Assembly: GCF_003073045.1 (NCBI RefSeq)
Contig: NC_037591.1
Coordinates: 42,297,883-42,361,882 of the forward strand
From: Pomacea canaliculata
Lineage: Eukaryota; Mollusca; Gastropoda; Architaenioglossa; Ampullariidae
Length of the DNA stretch: 64,000 bases
Direction of reading: 5' to 3'
In this document: positions 62,401 through 64,000 of the stretch, in pieces
How the letters are laid out: each line of letters begins with the position of its first letter
Numbering within the stretch: position 1 is the stretch's first letter
Notes under the pieces: generated by a model
Database searches by the model: none
Told to the model about the DNA's origin: nothing
The model's input: the letters and a program-made list of their open reading frames with translations, nothing else
Made by a program: the position numbers and the translations under genes

Positions 62401-63858
62401 TGCATTACATCGAGAATGTCCGGTGTACAAACCCAGACACCGCGCTGGTGGAAGAACTGAGGTAAGGGTACATCTGTCGTTTCTTCCAGACTGAATTTCT
62501 AGAACTTTCTGTGACTGGGAATGGGAAGTGGGAGGGTGGATGTTGTCACATTAGTTAAGAAAAGAAAAAGCAAAACTTTTGTCTCTTCTTCTTCTAGCGC
62601 CATTCACTGGTTTGAGAATACGAATACAGATGGTTTATTTTGTTAGTCCTTGGCCATTCAAAAGGATTAGCATACAGCATATTACAGGGTTAATAATACA
62701 CAAAAATATATACTATTATATAAATATATAGTACACAATAGGTGAAAATACTTTTAGCGCAGAATGGCATTTCTTTTCTTTGTTGTTAAGTAAAACACTT
62801 GGCAAAGTTAGAATATTATTTCATTTGTTGTTGACATCAGTATCAGCAGTAGAAAGTTGCTGGGTCATAGTATAAATAAGTTTTCGGAATGAAATTTTTC
62901 TGATATCTATCAGACATGGACAACATAATATCAAATGAAACTCATCCTCTTCCTGCATGTGACACATAGGACACATCTCACATATAGTATTGTCAGAATG
63001 TCTAAGGCATGGGACAGAACATCGGAAATTCCAAATCGAAGTCGCACCAGTCGATTTCTAGTAAATCTATTATTAAATATCAAAATTGAAATACATCTCC
63101 CTGTGTGTCACACATTTAATAAACTAAATCTGTCACTGCTATTGACAGTTCCATTCTTGCCAATGACAATCAATTATTCTTTGTTTAAAACATTTAATAA
63201 AATTACTAATTGCTTCCACTGCTCGAGTTAGGATGAACCTGTCCAAAACCAAACCTAAAAAGAATAAGCCTGGACACCCAGTTTTGCTTCCATTATTGTC
63301 CAATCGTTCTAACATTTTGTGAGAAAAAGAGAGAGAAATTAGTTATTCTTCAGTTTCAAATATATTTATTATATAGCCTAAGGATAATATCACATCATAT
63401 GACTGCAGTCGAGTTAAAAATGATTTGATACACCTGACACTTACAGGTAACAGTTATAATTGTTGTAGAAAACAAAAATTAGTGAGTCATTTACCGAAGG
63501 AACAAATGTGAGAGAGGAGGAGGGTCAAAGGAAAGAGATTTAGAATCACAATATTGAAATAGCAGATCGTTTAATCTTTGTTTAAATATTCTTCTAGAAC
63601 ATTCACAGCAACACCTTTTTTCCTCTGGGTCCAGTCTTTTCAATTGTGAATGCTGATAGCAAAATAAAAAAAAGTGGCTTTAATGATAATTCCTTTCTTT
63701 ATCCACTCATATTCTATCAAAATCCTTACATTTTCTTTATATGATAAATACATATATATATATATAAACACATTTACTAATTTATCATATTTTTTCTTCA
63801 GAAAATCTTTTGTCTCTGGTCACGCGACGACTGCATCATTCAACATGGTTTCATCATG
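59490..63858 (+). CDS. Phospholipid phosphatase (PAP2/LPP family), 5' part
   Basis: Exons 59490-59558 (ATG at 59498), 61404-61558, 62143-62461 and 63802-63858; the gene continues beyond the window. It starts MGFKELRRHSSL with a first membrane helix, then GFFCDDTSIRYPLRPETI, the LPP signature after TM1. The catalytic motif C1 (K-x6-R-P: KLSFGGLRP) is in exon 3 but can only be read if one more G stood in the GGGG run at 62329-62332; as written the frame stops at 62377. With that base the exon ends in phase 2 and joins exon 4, RKSFVSGHATTASF, motif C2 (SGH, with Val for the usual Pro). Motif C3 (SRxxxxxHxxxD) lies outside. The family is integral to membranes and dephosphorylates phosphatidate, LPA and sphingosine-1-phosphate. 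Confidence 0.9.
59822..61403. other. PLPP intron
   Basis: No transposon recognised. 60.69-60.95 kb is GC-richer and contains several ACGTCA/CACGTGA-like sites but no exon could be supported. Confidence 0.4.
61607..61790 (+). mobile_element. tRNA-derived SINE in a PLPP intron
   Basis: A box TAGCGCAGCTG (61615) and B box GGTTCAGATCT (61668) have the spacing of an RNA polymerase III promoter. The body ends 'CGTAAAACACCAAC' followed by a pyrimidine-rich stretch. A second, older copy is at 34300-34480. Confidence 0.85.
62640..63300 (-). mobile_element. LINE ORF2 C-terminal relic in a PLPP intron
   Basis: On the minus strand 'RLVRLRFGISD', 'CEMCPMCHMQEEDEFHLIL' and 'CCPCLIDIRK' give the Cys-rich C-terminal domain after a LINE reverse transcriptase (C-x2-C ... 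EDE-x-H-x6-CP). It is broken by frame changes. The 3' end lies near 62640, where 'GGCCAAGGACTAACAAAATAAA' resembles a LINE 3' UTR. Confidence 0.8.
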
Positions 63859-64000
63859 GTGAGATTTAGCATCTTACTGAATCGTTTCTTGAACTGAAAT
63901 ATACTTACTCTGAGTGTACACATTAACAATTCTCATCAGAAGAAAGCAAATAGACATTCTGTCAACTTGTGCTCTAGACACAATTTATGTATGAGCAATG

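Overview
This is a eukaryotic window: genes are split by introns with GT-AG splice sites, introns are long, and transposon relics are abundant. The neuronal adhesion gene carries an N-terminal C-type lectin domain, a protostome contactin arrangement. Together with the repeat types this suggests a lophotrochozoan, most likely a mollusc. That taxonomic call is inference.

Layout. The core is a head-to-tail tandem duplication. Unit B (about 27.6-43.6 kb) holds a C2H2 zinc-finger gene (+), a second damaged zinc-finger copy, and the 3' half of a contactin gene (-). Unit A (about 2.6-27.2 kb) holds a third zinc-finger copy and a duplicated contactin tail. The complete contactin gene runs leftwards from 51.42 kb (signal peptide) to 36.0 kb (GPI signal): a C-type lectin domain, six Ig domains, four FNIII domains and a GPI tail. 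The duplicated tail in unit A (18.4-7.98 kb) has lost its reading frame in the FN4 and GPI exons, so it is a pseudogene tail. Both units took different insertions after the duplication, and each serves as the empty-site control for the other. A young Gypsy-type LTR element (13.79-18.26 kb) is in unit A. A pogo/Tigger-like MITE (42.25-42.93 kb) is in unit B, in the same intron and only 26 bp from the matching position.

The most unusual segment is 18.4-26.7 kb. A stretch of about 8.3 kb sits inside the FN1 exon of unit A, flanked by a 26-bp direct repeat that comes from that exon. It carries a complete 16-exon gene (+) with one GTF2I-type repeat, a C-terminal W-rich domain that may be Myb-like, and five tandem copies of a small exon with its intron. 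The four internal copies are 66 nt, phase-matched, and each adds 22 residues. The right end of the stretch is a LINE relic holding an hAT-like MITE.

Right of contactin lie microsatellites, a possible small secreted-protein ORF (53.83-54.26 kb, -) with a TATA box upstream, and the 5' part of a phospholipid phosphatase (PLPP/LPP family) gene on + (59.50 kb to beyond the right edge). Its introns contain a tRNA-derived SINE and a LINE relic. The PLPP exon 3 and the contactin Ig2 exon each appear to be out of frame by one base; these could be assembly errors or real lesions.

The genes do not form one pathway. What links them is duplication and transposon history. Exon boundaries were read by eye from splice sites and phase agreement, with no transcript evidence.
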